Counted from the first letter of the stretch, positions 52,971-62,321 are shown. The stretch: 64,000 bases of DNA from Peptostreptococcus russellii (GCF_900110295.1 NZ_FODF01000009.1:1-64000); one strand, 5' to 3'. The notes: generated by a model from the sequence alone, not told the origin. A program made the numbers and translations.

Positions 52971-54659
52971 ATGGTAAATTACGGCGAAGGAAGTAAGAGT
53001 CCTATAATTATTAATTATAAGAACACTTATTTCAAAGATATATTCGAATTGGCAAACAGCAGAGAAATGGATGAAATAATCCTTGATTATATTTCTGTAA
53101 TCAAAAAGAGAAATGGCAAGATAGCTAAGTATATAATTAGAGATAAGTCAATGCATCAAGCAGCAGCTGATTTTATATCATGTTTAAAGAAGCTTCTAAT
53201 ATATGAGTTAGAAGATATAGAAGATGAATACCTTGAAGATAAGGATTTATTCTTAAAAACTTTTGAAGATATATATACTTATTTTAGAAGTAGACTTAAA
53301 TTTAGTTTGATAGAGCTAAATGATAGCGTCTTAACTTCAAAGAGATTTATGGATATAGACAATCACTTCAATAACCTTGTACTTAACTTTTATAGAACTA
53401 TTGGGGAAAAGGTTCAGGGACACGCAAATAGAGTTTATAGACAGTTAAACCCTGGTTCAAATGCTTGTATATTACTTAATAGATTAGAATGGCCTACAGG
53501 TGAAACTTATAGAAAGCTTGCAGCGATACCATTTATAGATACTATAATGCTTCGTTCACCACTTCTTGTTCACCCTGCATCTAATAAAAGAGAAGGTAGC
53601 TTTGATGAAATATTTGAACACCCTATGAAGAGCTTCAATGAAAGTCCTGAAAACTGGTTCTGTTATCCAGCTAAGATAGGTGAAAGTTTGGCATATATTT
53701 ATTTCCACAAGGATTTTATAGCTAGTGGAGCTTCACTTGCTAACTTATTTGAGTTGGCTAATGAAAATGAAATAAGATATAAAAAACCAGATTTAATTTG
53801 CTTATTTGGTATGAATACAGATACTCCAGGATGCAAGTTCTATTATGACAAATATGAAGATATATTTGTAGGTCAAGTAGCTTATGATAAAAAGGCTGAA
53901 TACTTTGGTTATATAAAGAAGACTTGTCTTACTCTTCATAATGTTTCAATGTTGAAGAAGGGTAAACTTCCAATTCATGGAGCTATGGTAGCAATTACTC
54001 TTAATGACGGAAGTGTAAAGAATGTAGCTTTCTTAGGAGATTCAGGAGCAGGAAAATCAGAAACTATAGAAGCTTTAAGAATGATTTCTGAAGACCAGAT
54101 TAGAGATATGGATATAATATTTGATGATATGGGAAGTTTCTATCTTGAAAATGGAGAAGTATATGCAAATGGTACTGAGATCGGAGCCTTTGTAAGACTT
54201 GATGATTTGGAAAGTGGCGCTGCATATAGAGATATGGATAGAAGTATATTCTTTAACCCAGAAACAACTAATGCAAGAGTAGTTATACCTGTTTCAACAT
54301 ACAAGGAAATTACAAAGGGAACAAAGGTCGATATGTTCCTTTATGCTAATAATTATGACGATAAAATAGGACTTCATTATTTCAAGGATACTAAGGAAGC
54401 GAAGCCAGTATTTGTAGAAGGAAAGAGAAGAGCCCTAGGAACTACAGATGAAAAGGGAATTAGCAAGACTTATTTTGCAAATCCATTTGGACCTCAGCAG
54501 AAGCAAGAACTAGCTGAGCCACTTATAGATGATATGTTTGATGCACTTTTCAAGACAAAAGTGAAGGTAGGAGAAATCTATACACAGCTTGGTATCAATG
54601 GTACAGGAGATGGTATAAAAGAGTCAGCTAAGCAGCTTCTTGAAGAACTATATAAATAA
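52971..54659 (+). CDS. Phosphoenolpyruvate-carboxykinase-like P-loop protein
   Basis: This is a 562-residue soluble protein. The kinase-type P-loop 'FLGDSGAGKSETIEAL' (about residues 354-369) and a second metal-site strand 'MDIIFDDMGSF' resemble the PEPCK (ATP)/HPr kinase fold. The preceding 'GKLPIHGAMVAI' stretch fits the same core. The N-terminal 180 residues are helical and unlike canonical pckA, and motifs around the PEPCK substrate site are not obvious. It may be a divergent ATP-PEPCK used in anaerobes or a relative with another substrate. Monocistronic, flanked by terminators. Confidence 0.6.
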   Translation: MVNYGEGSKSPIIINYKNTYFKDIFELANSREMDEIILDYISVIKKRNGKIAKYIIRDKSMHQAAADFISCLKKLLIYELEDIEDEYLEDKDLFLKTFEDIYTYFRSRLKFSLIELNDSVLTSKRFMDIDNHFNNLVLNFYRTIGEKVQGHANRVYRQLNPGSNACILLNRLEWPTGETYRKLAAIPFIDTIMLRSPLLVHPASNKREGSFDEIFEHPMKSFNESPENWFCYPAKIGESLAYIYFHKDFIASGASLANLFELANENEIRYKKPDLICLFGMNTDTPGCKFYYDKYEDIFVGQVAYDKKAEYFGYIKKTCLTLHNVSMLKKGKLPIHGAMVAITLNDGSVKNVAFLGDSGAGKSETIEALRMISEDQIRDMDIIFDDMGSFYLENGEVYANGTEIGAFVRLDDLESGAAYRDMDRSIFFNPETTNARVVIPVSTYKEITKGTKVDMFLYANNYDDKIGLHYFKDTKEAKPVFVEGKRRALGTTDEKGISKTYFANPFGPQQKQELAEPLIDDMFDALFKTKVKVGEIYTQLGINGTGDGIKESAKQLLEELYK

Positions 54660-54673
54660 AAATTAGAATTTTT

Positions 54674-54717
54674 GACCATCCGTGACAGATTTAAATGAAG
54701 CGGGTGGTCTTTATTTT
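54674..54717 (+). terminator. Terminator after the PEPCK-like gene
   Basis: GACCATCCG (54674-54682) pairs with CGGGTGGTC (54701-54709), with one wobble pair, followed by TTTATTTT. Confidence 0.8.
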
Positions 54718-54891
54718 CTAGAAGGTCAGATTTAAAAAAACTTTTATATCAAGAAATTTTCAATAAATATACTTCGAATGGGGTATAAGTTAAATAGTAT
54801 TGAATAAAATTATCACATGATAAATTGAAAAAAGTATTTCAGTAGATTATAATAAAATTATAAATAGGAAAATGGCTTAGGTGGTGATTGT

Positions 54892-55311
54892 GTGCAAAAT
54901 AGAGAAATAATAAAAAAGTCTTATACCCATGGTTTGTTTGTTTTTGTAATTTTAATGGCTTTTAATTTTTTATTATCTAGCTTTAATTTTGTATGGGCAA
55001 AAAAGTCTTATGAAATAATCATCATAGTTCTTTTTTCCTGTATAGTTTCATTTTCTGAGATGACTATCAAATTAAACAGACGTGCAAGGTATAAAAAGAA
55101 TAGGTTTCCCTTTTTATTAATCGGGATTATATCATCTATAACTGTAATATCCTACGTTAGAGATGTGATCAATGATACAATTACAATTACAAAAAATGGG
55201 ATACTTACAGATGAAAGTTGTATATTTATCATAGGAGTAATGTTTTTAGGTCTATTTTTTGCGTATTTATATAAAGAATTTAAAATAGGAGAGGAGATGA
55301 ATTCACGTTAA
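54892..55311 (+). CDS. Small four-helix membrane protein
   Basis: This is a 139-residue protein starting at GTG behind AGGTGGTG, with four predicted membrane helices and a basic cytoplasmic loop ('KLNRRARYKKNRF'). The size and layout recall DUF3021-type small membrane proteins that sit beside ABC transporters, but I cannot assign a family with certainty. It ends 11 bases before the ABC exporter start, so the two are probably one transcript. Confidence 0.65.
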   Translation: MQNREIIKKSYTHGLFVFVILMAFNFLLSSFNFVWAKKSYEIIIIVLFSCIVSFSEMTIKLNRRARYKKNRFPFLLIGIISSITVISYVRDVINDTITITKNGILTDESCIFIIGVMFLGLFFAYLYKEFKIGEEMNSR

Positions 55312-55322
55312 GTGTAAAATCT

Positions 55323-57080
55323 ATGGATAAAATGAGTAATTTTAAATTAATAAAAAGCGTGGCGCCATATTTTAAGAAATATAAGAATATACTTATATTG
55401 GACTTAATATGTGCGGCACTTACAACAGCTTCAGAGATGATCCTGCCTTTGATATTGAGAAATATAACCAATCTTGGAATGACTGACAGGGCATCACTTA
55501 CAATTCAGCTTATATTGAGAATGGCAATCTTGTTTATTGCTATAAAAATAGTAGAGCTTGTAGCAGTATATTATATGGCATCTATTGGTCATATAATGGG
55601 GGCAAAGATAGAGACTGATATGAGAAATGATATATATGTTCATTTACAGACTCTATCAGATAATTTCTATAATGAAACAAAGGTAGGTCAAATAATGTCT
55701 AGAATGACAAATGACTTATTCGATATTACTGAGTTCTCACATCATTGCCCAGAAGAATACTTTATAGGATTTATAAAGATAGTAATATCATTTGTAATAC
55801 TTATAAATATAAATGTTCCTTTAACGTTGGCTATATTTATAATGATTCCAATAATGTTTATAAGTTCAAGCAAATTTAAAAACAGAATGAGAATAGAACA
55901 AAAGAAGCAAAGAGTTCACGTTGGAAATCTTAATTCAAGTATTGAAGACAGTCTATTAGGGGTAAAGGTTGTAAAAAGTTTTGCCAATGAAGATATAGAA
56001 CTTAAGAAATTCGAAAAGGATAACAATAACTTCCTTTCAATTAAAAAAAGATTCTACAAGTCTATGGCTGGATTTAATACTGTAAATAGAGCTATAGATG
56101 GCCTTATGTATCTTCTCGTTATAGTATTTGGTGGAATACAGTTAATTCATGGTAAGCTTGAAGCAGGGGATATGCTTGCATATGTAATGTATGTAACAGC
56201 ACTTTTGACTACTGTAAAAAGAATAATTGAATTTACAGAGCAGTTCCAAAAGGGAATGACAGGTATAGAAAGATTCAATGAAATTATGAGTATAGAATCT
56301 GATATAGTTGACAGCAAAGATGCCAAAGAACTTGTGCATGCAAAGGGTGATATCGAGTTTAGAAATGTAGGATTTAAATATAGTGAAGGACTTGATTATG
56401 TACTAAAGGGCTTTAATTTGGATATTAAAAAGGGACAAAATATAGCACTTGTTGGACCATCAGGAAGTGGTAAAACAACTGTTTGTACTTTGATTCCAAG
56501 ATTCTACGATGTTACAGAAGGTGGAGTATATGTTGATGGAGTTAATGTAAAAGATTTTACATTAAGTTCTTTAAGAAATAATATAGGTATAGTTCAGCAG
56601 GATGTATATCTATTCTCTGGAACAATAAGAGAAAATATTAGTTATGGAAAGCCTGGAGCAAGTGAAGAAGAAATAATTGAGGCAGCTAAGCTAGCAGGAG
56701 CATATGACTTTATAGTAGATTTGGAAAATGGTTTTGATACTTATGTAGGTGAAAGAGGAGTTAAGCTTTCAGGAGGTCAGAAGCAAAGAATATCAATAGC
56801 AAGAGTATTTTTAAAGAATCCTCCTATATTAATATTGGATGAAGCTACCTCTGCTTTGGACAATCAAAGTGAAGCAATTGTTCAAGAATCTTTGGAAAAA
56901 CTTTCAAAGGGAAGAACAACTATTACTATAGCTCATAGGCTTACAACAATACAGAATGCAGATACAATAATAGTAATGAATGAACAGGGAATAGTGGAAA
57001 AAGGAAACCATAAAGAACTTATGGAAAGAGAAGGATACTATTACAATTTATATACAAGATCTAATTTATTAGAACAGTAA
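55323..57080 (+). CDS. ABC exporter (permease-ATPase fusion)
   Basis: This is a 585-residue homodimer-type ABC exporter. The membrane domain (about 15-310) is followed by an ATPase with Walker A GPSGSGKTT (about residues 378-386), signature LSGGQKQRISIARVF, Walker B 'ILILDEATSALD' and H-loop 'IAHRLTT'. This MsbA/LmrA-like group exports lipids, peptides or drugs. No strong ribosome site lies right before ATG 55323. The GGAGAGGAG at about 55289-55297 is 26 bases away, so translation probably depends on coupling with the upstream small membrane protein. A strong terminator follows. Confidence 0.88.
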   Translation: MDKMSNFKLIKSVAPYFKKYKNILILDLICAALTTASEMILPLILRNITNLGMTDRASLTIQLILRMAILFIAIKIVELVAVYYMASIGHIMGAKIETDMRNDIYVHLQTLSDNFYNETKVGQIMSRMTNDLFDITEFSHHCPEEYFIGFIKIVISFVILININVPLTLAIFIMIPIMFISSSKFKNRMRIEQKKQRVHVGNLNSSIEDSLLGVKVVKSFANEDIELKKFEKDNNNFLSIKKRFYKSMAGFNTVNRAIDGLMYLLVIVFGGIQLIHGKLEAGDMLAYVMYVTALLTTVKRIIEFTEQFQKGMTGIERFNEIMSIESDIVDSKDAKELVHAKGDIEFRNVGFKYSEGLDYVLKGFNLDIKKGQNIALVGPSGSGKTTVCTLIPRFYDVTEGGVYVDGVNVKDFTLSSLRNNIGIVQQDVYLFSGTIRENISYGKPGASEEEIIEAAKLAGAYDFIVDLENGFDTYVGERGVKLSGGQKQRISIARVFLKNPPILILDEATSALDNQSEAIVQESLEKLSKGRTTITIAHRLTTIQNADTIIVMNEQGIVEKGNHKELMEREGYYYNLYTRSNLLEQ

Positions 57081-57085
57081 ACTTT

Positions 57086-57116
57086 AAGGCAGCCGAAAAA
57101 TTCGGCTGCCTTTTTT
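57086..57116 (+). terminator. Terminator after the ABC exporter
   Basis: AAGGCAGCCGAA (57086-57097) pairs perfectly with TTCGGCTGCCTT (57101-57112), then a T-run. Confidence 0.93.
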
Positions 57117-57126
57117 AAAAAGATTC

Positions 57127-57250
57127 TTTACAAAGCTAGAATAATATATTATAATGATGTTAAAAGATATATGAATACTTGCTCATATATTTGTTACATG
57201 ATCTAGTATGAATATATTTTTTTATCGAATAGATGAATGTTTGTTCATAT
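57127..57250 (+). promoter_or_regulatory. Promoter and duplicated operator of the metal-efflux operon
   Basis: TTTACA (57127-57132), 17 bases and TATAAT (57150-57155) form a strong promoter. Two related 20-base operators follow: ATATGAATACTTGCTCATAT (57169-57188) and AGATGAATGTTTGTTCATAT (57231-57250), identical at 16 positions. Both have the imperfect inverted-repeat layout of ArsR/SmtB-family sites. The first lies at the expected transcription start. A second promoter-like pair (TTGTTG 57253-57258, TATACA 57275-57280) follows the second operator. Confidence 0.7.
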
Positions 57251-57318
57251 GTTTGTTGAATGTAATAAAAAGTATATACAGTATAGAGAATGTATATTTA
57301 TTTTTTAGGAGGTATATA

Positions 57319-57705
57319 ATGTCAGATAAAAAAGATATAAAAAAAGAAGATATAGAATTATGTCAAGGATATTGTCTACATAAAGGTCTTGTAGAGGAAG
57401 TAAGAAAAGAACAACCAACAGACGAAATGTTAGATGATTTAGCGAACTTATTTAAAATTTTTGGCGATAGTACAAGGATTAAAATAATATATTCTCTTTT
57501 TGAAAGAGAAATGTGTGTTTGTGATATTGCAGAGTTGCTAGGAATGACGCAATCAGCAATATCTCATCAGTTAAGGGTATTGAAAAATGGAAGACTGGTT
57601 AAGTTTAGAAAAGAAGGAAAGACAGTTTACTATTCTCTAGATGATGAACATGTAGGAAAGATTTTTGATTGTGGTTTATGCCATGTTAAAGAAATGTATT
57701 ATTAA
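57319..57705 (+). CDS. ArsR/SmtB-family metal-responsive repressor (CadC-like)
   Basis: This is a 128-residue winged-helix repressor. It starts at ATG 57319 behind TTAGGAGG. CadC-type metal-binding residues are present: Cys residues in the N-terminal 'LCQGYCLH' and 'MCVCDIAELLGMTQSAISHQLRVLKNGRLVK' with the CVC box at the DNA-binding helix. The C-terminal 'CGLCHVKEM' adds further possible ligands. Binding of Zn, Cd or Pb should release it from the operators upstream and switch on the HMA peptide and P-type ATPase genes behind it. Confidence 0.9.
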   Translation: MSDKKDIKKEDIELCQGYCLHKGLVEEVRKEQPTDEMLDDLANLFKIFGDSTRIKIIYSLFEREMCVCDIAELLGMTQSAISHQLRVLKNGRLVKFRKEGKTVYYSLDDEHVGKIFDCGLCHVKEMYY

Positions 57706-57794
57706 AATAGCAATAATTTATAAAAAATAGAAGTTGTACATAGAAATATAAAGTGAATAAAAGAAAGGAGTCAAGCCTAGGCTTGTGAGAGGTT

Positions 57795-58091
57795 ATGGAA
57801 AAGGTTGAAATATTATTAGGTGGTTTGAATTGTGCAAACTGTGCCGGTAAAATAGAAGAAAAAACTCAAAAGCTAGAAGAAGTATCTAAAGCAAATTTAA
57901 ACTTTATTAATAGAGTGTTGAAATTTGAAATAAAGGATGGATATAATAAGGAAGACTTGATAAAGAAAGTAATAGATATAATCGACACTACTGAACCAGG
58001 ACTGGATATAGAAGTTTTAGATAAAAAGGTTTCAGCAAATAAAAATTATAAAAATGATTTAAAATCATGTGGATGTTCTACAGGTGGATGA
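57795..58091 (+). CDS. Free-standing heavy-metal-associated (HMA) domain protein
   Basis: This is a 98-residue HMA (ferredoxin-like) metal-binding domain with 'GLNCANCAGKIEEK' (Cys12 and Cys15) and a C-terminal 'CGCSTGG' tail that may bind more metal. The HMA domain usually forms the N-terminus of CadA/ZntA itself; here it is a separate gene ending 12 bases before the ATPase start. It probably hands metal to the pump. Ribosome site is weak (GAGAGG). Confidence 0.85.
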   Translation: MEKVEILLGGLNCANCAGKIEEKTQKLEEVSKANLNFINRVLKFEIKDGYNKEDLIKKVIDIIDTTEPGLDIEVLDKKVSANKNYKNDLKSCGCSTGG

Positions 58092-58103
58092 GGAACAGCA
58101 ACT

Positions 58104-60131
58104 TTGGATGTAGTTTACAATCCAAAAGATACTAAAAAAGAAGATTCTTGTTCTTGTGGAGAGCATAATTCTTGCTCTTGCTCTGGTCATGAGCATCATG
58201 GAGAAAAAGTGTCGAATGTCAATAATATAGGTAGAAAACAAAAAGAAAAAACAAGGTTTTCAGAAATGCCAAAAGAAAAAAGAAAACTTATTATGATAAT
58301 TACAGCAATATTTTTCTATGGGGCAGGGATATTGGCAAATCAATTCGGTGTACAAAAGTCTGTGTATATTGCCCTTTTAGCAATAGCATATATTGTTGCA
58401 GGTAAAGACGTATTTAAAGCAGTTTTTAAGAATATAAGTAGAGGGAATTTCTTAGATGAAAATTTCCTTATGACCATAGCGACAATAGGTGCTGTATTAA
58501 TAGGAGAGTATCCAGAAGCTGTAGGAGTAATGTTGTTTTATAATATAGGTGAATATTTTGAATCTAGGGCTGTCAATAAGTCGAGAAAAAATATCGAAGA
58601 ATTGATGAATATAAAGCCTGAGATAGCCTATGTTATAGAAAATGGAGAAATAGTTGAAAAAGATCCTGATGATATATCAGTTGGTGAGCATATAATAGTA
58701 AAGGTTGGAGATAAGGTACCGCTTGACGGTGTTATTGTAAAGGGAAAAAGTAGATTTGATACATCTGCAATTACTGGAGAGTCAGTATTAAAGAGTATAG
58801 GTGAAGGTGAAGAGATAACTTCAGGTATAATCAATAAAAATGCAGTTGTAGAAGTTGAAGTTACAAAAGAATTCAGCGATTCTACAGTTTCAAAAATACT
58901 AGACTTAGTAGAAAACTCTGTAAGCAAGAAGGCTAAAACAGAGAATTTTATAACTGTTTTCGCAAGATACTATACTCCAATAGTTGTAGCCTTAGCAGTA
59001 GCAGTAGTATTAATACCGACATTTGTTTTAGGACAAGACCTTTCAACTTGGTTATATAGGGGACTAATTTTCCTTGTTGTATCTTGTCCATGTGCTTTAG
59101 TGTTGTCAATTCCTTTAAGCTATTTTTCAGGAATAGGTGTTTCTTCTAAAAATGGTATACTTGTCAAAGGTAGTAACTATATAGAAGCATTGAAAAATGT
59201 AGATACTGTACTTATGGACAAAACAGGAACGATTACCAAGGGTGTTTTTGAAGTAAGCAAGGTGAATGTAAACGGTGATTTTTCAGAAGATGAGCTTTTA
59301 AAGTATGCAGCAATAGCAGAGTCAAGATCATCTCATCCTATAGCAAATTCTATTACTGCTTATTGTAAGGGTAAAGTAGATATAGATATTAGCAAAATAG
59401 AGGAATATGAAGAAATAAGTGCCCATGGAATAAGGCTAATATATGATGGTATAGAAATATTAGCAGGAAATGATAGATTGATGAAGTCTAAAAATATTAA
59501 GTTCAATGAAATATTTGCAGCAACTACAAAAGTATATATTGCAGTAAATGGCATTTTCTGTGGCTCAATAGAAATTTCAGACAAGATTAAGCCAGGGATG
59601 AAGAATACTATAAAGGAAATGAAGTCTGTCGGCATAAAAAATATAGTTATGTTAACTGGTGATTCAAAAGAAGTAGCTGAGGAAGTAGCTAATGAAATAG
59701 GAATAGATAGATACTATTCAGAACTTCTACCAAATGACAAGGTAGACATAGTTGAAAAACTAATGAGTGAAAATAGCGAATCATCAAAGACTGCCTTTAT
59801 TGGAGATGGAATTAATGATGCACCTGTAATAGCTAGAGCAGATGTAGGTATTTCAATGGGTGGATTAGGAAGCGACGCTGCTATAGAGGCTTCGGATGTG
59901 GTATTTATGACAGATGAAGTTTCAAAGATAGTACCGGCAATAGAAATTGCAAGAAAGACCAATACAATAGTATGGCAGAATATAATATTTGCCATAGGTG
60001 TAAAGGTATTGGTACTAATATTAAGTGTATTAGGATTAACTAATATGTGGGTTGCTATATTTGCAGATGTTGGTGTAACTATTTTAGCAGTTATAAATTC
60101 ACTAAGAATTTTAAAATATAATAAAAAATAA
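58104..60131 (+). CDS. cadA: Zn/Cd/Pb-exporting P1B-type ATPase
   Basis: This is a 675-residue pump. A His/Cys-rich N-terminal tail (residues 13-35, 'SCSCGEHNSCSCSGHEHHGE') replaces a fused HMA domain. Core motifs are 'TGESVLKS', the intramembrane 'CPCALVLS', 'DKTGTITKG', the 'SSHPIA' loop, 'MLTGDS' and 'GDGINDAPV'. The last helices carry Lys ('IGVKVLVLILS') and 'FADVGVTILAVINSLR', the pattern of P1B-2 (Zn2+/Cd2+/Pb2+) pumps. The TTG at 58104 is preceded by GAGGA at nine bases. Controlled by the ArsR-type repressor two genes upstream. Confidence 0.93.
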   Translation: MDVVYNPKDTKKEDSCSCGEHNSCSCSGHEHHGEKVSNVNNIGRKQKEKTRFSEMPKEKRKLIMIITAIFFYGAGILANQFGVQKSVYIALLAIAYIVAGKDVFKAVFKNISRGNFLDENFLMTIATIGAVLIGEYPEAVGVMLFYNIGEYFESRAVNKSRKNIEELMNIKPEIAYVIENGEIVEKDPDDISVGEHIIVKVGDKVPLDGVIVKGKSRFDTSAITGESVLKSIGEGEEITSGIINKNAVVEVEVTKEFSDSTVSKILDLVENSVSKKAKTENFITVFARYYTPIVVALAVAVVLIPTFVLGQDLSTWLYRGLIFLVVSCPCALVLSIPLSYFSGIGVSSKNGILVKGSNYIEALKNVDTVLMDKTGTITKGVFEVSKVNVNGDFSEDELLKYAAIAESRSSHPIANSITAYCKGKVDIDISKIEEYEEISAHGIRLIYDGIEILAGNDRLMKSKNIKFNEIFAATTKVYIAVNGIFCGSIEISDKIKPGMKNTIKEMKSVGIKNIVMLTGDSKEVAEEVANEIGIDRYYSELLPNDKVDIVEKLMSENSESSKTAFIGDGINDAPVIARADVGISMGGLGSDAAIEASDVVFMTDEVSKIVPAIEIARKTNTIVWQNIIFAIGVKVLVLILSVLGLTNMWVAIFADVGVTILAVINSLRILKYNKK

Positions 60132-60143
60132 TAAAATAAAAAT

Positions 60144-60190
60144 GAAAAAAAGCTTTTATGTAGAATTATTATACATAGAAGCTTTTTTAT
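60144..60190 (+). terminator. Terminator after the metal-efflux operon
   Basis: AAAAAGCTTTTATGTA (to 60162) pairs with TACATAGAAGCTTTTT (from 60172), with one wobble/mismatch, ending in T6. Confidence 0.85.
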
Positions 60191-60296
60191 TTTATAAAAA
60201 ATGATTTATTTTTTTGTAAAATGTCTATATTCTATAAAAAGCCTTGATTATAAAAAGTTATTCTATAAAATTTTTTGTTTGGGGGAGAGTGATAAA

Positions 60297-61169
60297 ATGG
60301 AAATATTGAATCTTACTAAAGAAATTGAAAGCTATGTAAATGAATTTGACTTGTCCAATGAAGAAGTGGATATATTAGAAGATATTTCTCTAAAGGGCGA
60401 CGATTATTTAGATCATCTTGATAGAGTTTTGGTATGGAAAGGTTCGCATGGGGATATGAAGGCTAGAGAACTATTCATACTGGGTAAAATTTCTTATGTA
60501 AAAAAAATTGTTAAGGCTGACAAAGAAGTTATAATATATAAAAATAAAGGCTTGGATGAGGAAGATCTTTTTCAGACAGGAATAATAGGTGTGATGGAAA
60601 CCATAGAAAAGTATGACTTTAGAATTGATGTAAAAGTTAGAACTTTCCTTGCGTGTAGGGTTAGATTTGCAATAAAAAATGCTTATCGATGTTACGGAAT
60701 GATAAGTGTTTCAAGAGAAGCAAACTCAATATATGCAAAATTTAGTAGAAAGTTTTCTGATATTCCAGATAAAATATCGGAAAAAACATTAAATGCAATG
60801 TCAAATGAAATAGGAATAGATAGTAAAAAAATAATGGATGCGATTTTGGCTATAAAAAGTAATAATTCATTGTTTTCTTATGATAATGAGGGTTATATTG
60901 AATTAGACAATAAAAGTAGAGATAAGAGTAGCAGTGCTATAGTAAGGGATTTTAATGAGGAAATGGATAGAATATTTGATTATAAAGTAGTAATTAATTC
61001 ATTTTCAATTCTGTCAGAAAAAGAACGATATATAATGGAAGAGATATATATAAAAGACAAGACTCAAAAGATAATCGCCAAAAAATTAGGCTGTTCAGCT
61101 ACCACTATTGGCAAAATAAGAAAAAATGCTATATTAAAGATACGCAAAAAAGTTCAAGATTATTCATGA
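60297..61169 (+). CDS. Sigma-70-family RNA polymerase sigma factor
   Basis: This is a 290-residue sigma factor with region 2 ('DLFQTGIIGVMETIEKYDFRIDVKVRTFLACRVRFAIKNAYR', about residues 95-135), a diverged region 3 (about 150-220) and region 4 ('LSEKERYIMEEIYIKDKTQKIIAKKLGCSATTIGKIRKNAILKI', about 240-283). Region 2 is of the group 3 type (SigF/SigG/SigB-like) but diverged. It is monocistronic, with no anti-sigma gene (SpoIIAB/RsbW type) beside it. Start ATG 60297 has GGGGGAG upstream; the frame extends further up without a ribosome site. Regulon unknown. Confidence 0.82.
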   Translation: MEILNLTKEIESYVNEFDLSNEEVDILEDISLKGDDYLDHLDRVLVWKGSHGDMKARELFILGKISYVKKIVKADKEVIIYKNKGLDEEDLFQTGIIGVMETIEKYDFRIDVKVRTFLACRVRFAIKNAYRCYGMISVSREANSIYAKFSRKFSDIPDKISEKTLNAMSNEIGIDSKKIMDAILAIKSNNSLFSYDNEGYIELDNKSRDKSSSAIVRDFNEEMDRIFDYKVVINSFSILSEKERYIMEEIYIKDKTQKIIAKKLGCSATTIGKIRKNAILKIRKKVQDYS

Positions 61170-61330
61170 ATGTATAAAAATTATAAATAGCTTAAATAGA
61201 TAATTGCAATATAAAGATAAGGAAAATATGTTTTATATTAAAAAAAGAAGAGAAAATGGATATATTAATAGCGATAGATTCCTCTGTGTGATATACTAAT
61301 ATTGCTAAAAAAAATAAAGGAGGATAATTT

Positions 61331-62257
61331 GTGAAATTAGTATTTACCAACGTATTAATACTATTCATTTTAATGTTTATTGGATATATTCTGGGAAAAA
61401 GAGAAGTTATAAAGCATACTTCCATTAGTGATTTAACGAATTTACTTATTGATGTAAGTATACCTGCAACTATTATAGTTTCAATGATAAGACCTTATAG
61501 TCCTGAATTGATGAAAGATACATTTAGAGTATTATTTATTATGACAGTCTATCATTTATCAGTAGTTGCCATTGCATATTTTGTAACAAAAATAATAAAA
61601 GTCGATAAAAAAGATGTCGGTGGATGGATTTTTGGCATGGTTTTTTCAAACAATGGTTTTATAGGCTATCCTTTAATGTATGCAATATACGGAAATGAAG
61701 GTTTGTTCATAATGGCAATGGGGAATATCGTACAAAACATACTAATATTTTCATTAGGTGTAAAATTGATAACTATGAATTATGAAACAAAGGAAAAGAT
61801 AAGTATAAAAAACATATTGTTTACTAGACAAAACGCAGCAATTTTAGTAGGAATGATATTATTTGTTGGAGAGGTTAAAGTTCCAGAGCCTGTAGTATCT
61901 CTACTTACCTATTTATCTAATCTTACTGCACCTCTATCAATGATAGTAGTAGGATTATCACTTTCAAGATATAAGGTAAAAGATATGTTTACAGATAAGG
62001 AAGCCTATAGGCTGACAGTTTTTAGAATGGTTATAGTTCCGATGGCTATACTTCTTATTTTTAAGTTAACTAATATATCGGCTAATAATGACCTTCCATA
62101 CGCAATAATGTTTTTTACAGCAGCACTTCCAAGTCCAGCACTTTTGTCGATTATGGCAGAAAGATACAATACAAGTACAACATTTTCATCAAGATGTGTA
62201 TTTCTTACGACTTTAGCAAGTGTGATAACTGTTCCTATTTTTGCAGGACTACTTTAA
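61331..62257 (+). CDS. AEC-family (auxin efflux carrier-like) transporter
   Basis: This is a 308-residue protein with about ten helices in two inverted five-helix halves, as in AEC/bile-acid-carrier-like transporters. Typical stretches are 'LLIDVSIPATIIVSMI', 'GMVFSNNGFIGYPLMYAIYGNEGL' with the N-N-G-F-x-G-x-P motif, and 'AALPSPALLSIMAERYN'. It starts at GTG behind AAAGGAGGA. Bacterial members often move dicarboxylates such as malate. It lies just upstream of the TPP riboswitch but is probably not part of that unit. Confidence 0.87.
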   Translation: MKLVFTNVLILFILMFIGYILGKREVIKHTSISDLTNLLIDVSIPATIIVSMIRPYSPELMKDTFRVLFIMTVYHLSVVAIAYFVTKIIKVDKKDVGGWIFGMVFSNNGFIGYPLMYAIYGNEGLFIMAMGNIVQNILIFSLGVKLITMNYETKEKISIKNILFTRQNAAILVGMILFVGEVKVPEPVVSLLTYLSNLTAPLSMIVVGLSLSRYKVKDMFTDKEAYRLTVFRMVIVPMAILLIFKLTNISANNDLPYAIMFFTAALPSPALLSIMAERYNTSTTFSSRCVFLTTLASVITVPIFAGLL

Positions 62258-62321
62258 TGAAATGGTTTACAAAAACTAATCTCTGTGCTATTATCTAATT
62301 GTAGTCAAAATAGAATAATAT

